Position numbers and translations under genes: made by a program. Positions 61,193 to 64,000 of a stretch of 64,000 bases of DNA are shown piece after piece. The notes beneath the pieces were generated by a model that saw only the letters and a program-made list of their open reading frames with translations, ran no database searches and was not told the origin of the DNA. The stretch is from Prunus persica. Its lineage: Eukaryota > Streptophyta > Magnoliopsida > Rosales > Rosaceae. The DNA is taken from the NCBI RefSeq assembly GCF_000346465.2, contig NC_034014.1, forward strand, positions 16,197,505 through 16,261,504, in the 5' to 3' direction. Positions within the stretch are counted from its first letter, which is position 1, and each line of letters begins with the position of its first letter.

Positions 61193-62245
61193 TCTAACAT
61201 CAATTCCTGACTTTGTCAGTGAAGCTAACTAAGGTGATACCCCCTCCAGCTACTAAGAGGAGCAACAAAAATAATACTCATGCAGTCCTTTTTTATCAAT
61301 GCATGTGAAGCCCAAATTGCTTCCACTTGGCCCATTGTCCATTTACCAAGCATGGGACATTCCACACTTATATGGACCAATCTCTCTCTATTCTACCAAT
61401 GTGGGACAAAGGTGTCTTGGATTTCATTCAAACTTCCAACAATAGTTACTACCAAAACAATTCTCTAAAATGAGGAAATTACCAAAAGCGAATGGGTAAT
61501 GAGTGGAGAGGTCTATGATCTTTTAAGCACTTGATGCAATTTGATCTTCAATTCAGCATACTCTCAACATCGCCTTACATTATTGACTGTATCAAATCAT
61601 TTATTGGGCATCAAAATTTCCTCTACCTCCTCTCTAATTAGAGAGAAAAACATGTATGGAGTTGTTCATACCACGCGGTAATGCCGAGTGATATAATATC
61701 ATCAATCAAATATTGAAATTCTATCATACAATCTTGATACCAATTAAACTGGAACTTGATACCAAACAATCCTTTCCTTACATTTGAAAGATATATACTC
61801 TTTGAAAAATGGCCACCATATGGTCTTTCTTAGCTGAAAGATGGATACCTTTTAGTTGAGAGTAGTGTCCACCATTTGGGCTGTGTATCTTTTTTTACAT
61901 CAAGTTCTATTTGGAGAAAAGACTTTCATGAAATGGGAATAGCATTAGTTTGCTATTATCCCGACTAATGACATTTTGACACGCATGACAACACTTTCAC
62001 ATGACATTATATTATTGGTAAGTATAGCAAAATAGTGATATCACAATTAAATTTGACTGCTGCAAGTACGGACTACTACATTTATTCATTTGGAGGAAAT
62101 TTCCACGGTGTGACCCAGTTGCTCTCACTAATTGCCGTAAATGACAAGACAACATGTAAGTCAAGTCTAACTGATCAGCAGGGACGAAAATAGTTAAATT
62201 GGCCTGGCATTGTAATGCGAAAACGAAGAGTTAAATCTTTGTGAG

Positions 62246-62325
<80 letters not shown>
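61193..62325 (+). repeat. segmental duplication copy B: promoter of lectin kinase copy 4
   Basis: Co-linear with 21801-22991, starting TCTAACATCAATTC in both. It lacks the 0.4-kb insert of copy A and has about 330 bp (roughly 61611-61940) absent from A. A long (TC)n tract (62250-62312) lies just before the start codon, expanded from a short tract in copy A. Confidence 0.8.
62250..62312. repeat. (TC)n microsatellite next to a start codon
   Basis: About 63 bp of CT repeats then (CA)n, ending 4-13 bp before the ATG of lectin kinase copy 4. Confidence 0.95.
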
Positions 62326-62328
<3 letters not shown>

Positions 62329-62346
62329 GCTTATGTACCAGCAGTT

Positions 62347-63978
62347 TGCTAAAATATGAAAACTATGAGAGAATATTTGTTTGTGGGAATTTTCTGTGTA
62401 TTCTTCTCCTTGTAGGAGGTCATATTTATAATACAACGAAACCTAAATAGGCAAGTAAATAATAAATTCCTAAATCTATTTGCAGTAGGAAATCAGAAAT
62501 TAAAGTAAATCCATTACAATTATAATAGGAATTCTTGGTGTGTAAGGAAAGTAAGTCAATATCCACAAGTCACGCCAACACTCCCCCTCAGTTGGTGCAT
62601 AGATGTCGCCAATGCCCAACTGATCTAGTGAATTGTGGAATGCTTTACTGGAAATCGCCTTTGTCAAAATATCCGCCAATTGATCCTCGGATTTCACAAA
62701 ATGCGCAATCTGGTCCATGTGTCGGGGTCGTTAATCGAGAAGTCATAATCTGTGCAGCGGAAGATGCATAGGATACAGTTGAGTAGGAATTGGGATCGGA
62801 ATATGAGCCTGAATCGAGGCCGGAGTCAGAGTTGAAATCGGGATCAGGGTCTGAATCAGAGCCAAATTCGAGGTTGGGGTCATCATCGGAGTGGGGGTCG
62901 GGGTCGTCTTCGGAGTCGGGGTCGGGGTCGGGGTCGGGGTCATCAAAAAGGGATCCTGATTCTGGATCGGGTTCGGGGTCAAAGTCTGCATCTGTAGGAG
63001 CGGAGCCATCTGGGCACTCAACTCAATGATGGTTGGTGGAGAATGAGAGAATGAGTCGGTGGTGCTACCTCCATGAGGGTTGAAAAAATCATCAACCCCC
63101 ATAACACTAAATAAAATAATCTCTATTACAATAGGACAAAATATAATTGGTAAGTAACCAAAATTCTAATGAAATAAGGAACCAAAATTCTAACTAAGGA
63201 CTCGCCAACACTTCCCCTCAAGTTGGGCAAAGATATTTCGCACGCTCAACTTGACAAGCGAGTCACAGAACACCATACTTGAGAAGTAACAATTGTAGAG
63301 AAGATCTTTTAGTCAACCACGAGTGAAACAAGTGACAAACTAAAACAAAGTTCACAGCGGAAACACAAGAGCAAACCCTAAAAAATAGGGCACATAGCAA
63401 AACACAGAAATCTTGTGGGCACGGCTGTAGATAAGGCAGAACACCGAAACCCCATGAGCACGGCAGTAGAGACAATGGCAACAATAAATTCTTCCATAGA
63501 AACTTTAGCTAATTCACTCATACACAACTTCTCTTCAATCCTCCTCTCCCCTTGAAGAGAAGGGGTCGTCGGAGTCAAGAAATAAGCAACATCTTCATGG
63601 AAATACGTCAAGGTAATTGGGATAGGTCAATAAACATATCCCTTTCACTTCCCCTCCCCCCCCCTCTCAAGGGGGGAGAAGAGCACTTAAATTTCAAGAA
63701 GAACACAAGCACAGGTCTCTAGATCGAACCTGGCTCTGATACCATGCTAAAATATGAAAACTATGAGAGAATATTTGTTTGTGGGAATTTTCTGTGTATT
63801 CTTCTCCTTGTAGGAGGTCATATTTATAATACAACGAAACCTAAATAGGCAAGTAAATAATAAATTCCTAAATCTATTTGCAGTAGGAAATCAGAAATTA
63901 AAGTAAATCAATTACAATTATAATAGGAATTCTTGGTGTGTAAGGAAAGTAAGTCAATATCCACAAGTCACGCCAACA
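62347..63978 (-). mobile_element. non-autonomous, chimeric Copia element, young
   Basis: LTRs of 234 bp at 62347-62580 and 63745-63978 differ at one position by eye. A perfect 5-bp duplication CAGTT (62342-62346 and 63979-63983) flanks it. On the minus strand it has a primer-binding site (TGGTATCAGAGC, 63744-63733), a gag start (63102-62743, MGVDDFFNPHGGST then Pro/Thr repeats), and only the RNase H tail (LADILTKAIS, about 62680) before the polypurine tract. Most of pol is missing. The LTRs and gag start match the family at 16227-21382. It must rely on enzymes from relatives. Confidence 0.93.
63110..63732 (-). other. foreign leader segment in the young Copia element
   Basis: Between the primer-binding site and gag lies about 0.6 kb absent from the related element at 16227, where gag starts 48 bp after the primer site. 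It contains, on the minus strand, a polypurine-like GAGGGGAAG directly followed by TGTTGGCGAGTCC (about 63223-63200), which looks like the 3' junction of a different Copia element, so the leader seems to be acquired. Confidence 0.6.
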
Positions 63979-64000
63979 CAGTTGTGTTCTTACTCTGTGC

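Larger units (their letters stand above)
62326..64000 (+). pseudogene. 5' end of lectin kinase copy 4, interrupted by Copia; runs off the window
   Basis: Coding sequence is seen at 62326-62346 (seven codons, MAYVPAV) and resumes at 63984-64000. It matches the start of the kinase gene at 22992 (MAYVPAA, then LLLLSA). Between them lies a 1,632-bp Copia element with a CAGTT target duplication. Read through the insertion, the frame meets TAA two codons into the LTR, so the signal peptide and all later domains are cut off from this start. The state of the rest of the gene lies outside the window. Confidence 0.9.

Overview
The window is plant nuclear DNA, almost certainly from a woody eudicot. Rosaceae (Prunus-like) is my guess from the families present and is not proven. 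The evidence is intronless G-type lectin receptor kinases, GT-AG introns, and nested plant transposons (Copia, large solo LTRs, CACTA, Mutator-like, hAT, Harbinger). No bacterial-type operons, rRNA genes, convincing tRNA genes or CRISPR arrays were seen.

Host genes are few. Four are members of a clustered family of RLK1/LecRK-type G-type lectin S-receptor-like kinases: one on the minus strand (129-2459), two on the plus strand (22992-25412 and 29580-32024), and the 5' end of a fourth at the right edge (from 62326). The copy at 22992 has Asn in place of the catalytic Asp. The fourth is broken after seven codons by a young Copia insertion. The only other host gene I can assemble is a three-exon UPF0235/DUF167 gene on the minus strand (5401-7199).

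The rest is layered transposons. From left to right: a Mutator-like element with a nested MITE (3095-4371); a 0.64-kb solo LTR split by a 2.6-kb solo LTR (7549-10798); a second large solo LTR (11082-13567); a hAT element split by a decayed full-length Copia element (15829-21799); a Pack-MULE carrying a BOI-type E3 ligase fragment (25910-27111), inside a possible Harbinger element; and a 13.4-kb CACTA element (32483-45913) encoding a TNP2-type transposase and a Transposase_24/Ulp1 protein, both broken. Then come a Pack-MULE carrying a PPR fragment (47251-48320), three further large solo LTRs (49137-51640, 52955-57672, 58623-61187), the middle one split by a Pack-MULE with an eIF2B-alpha fragment (54518-56229), and a deleted, chimeric Copia element (62347-63978).

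The most striking result is structural. Target-site duplications and the broken halves of two DNA transposons show that the interval between the solo LTRs at 49137-51640 (+) and 58623-61187 (-) has been inverted. The left flank of the first LTR (TTGTA) matches the left flank of the second in reverse complement, and the right flanks pair in the same way (ATAGG with GTAGG). This is expected from one crossover between two inverted solo LTRs. The sequence right of the second LTR (61188-62346) is a duplicate of the promoter and start of the 22992 kinase gene, so the inversion abuts a segmental duplication of the kinase cluster.
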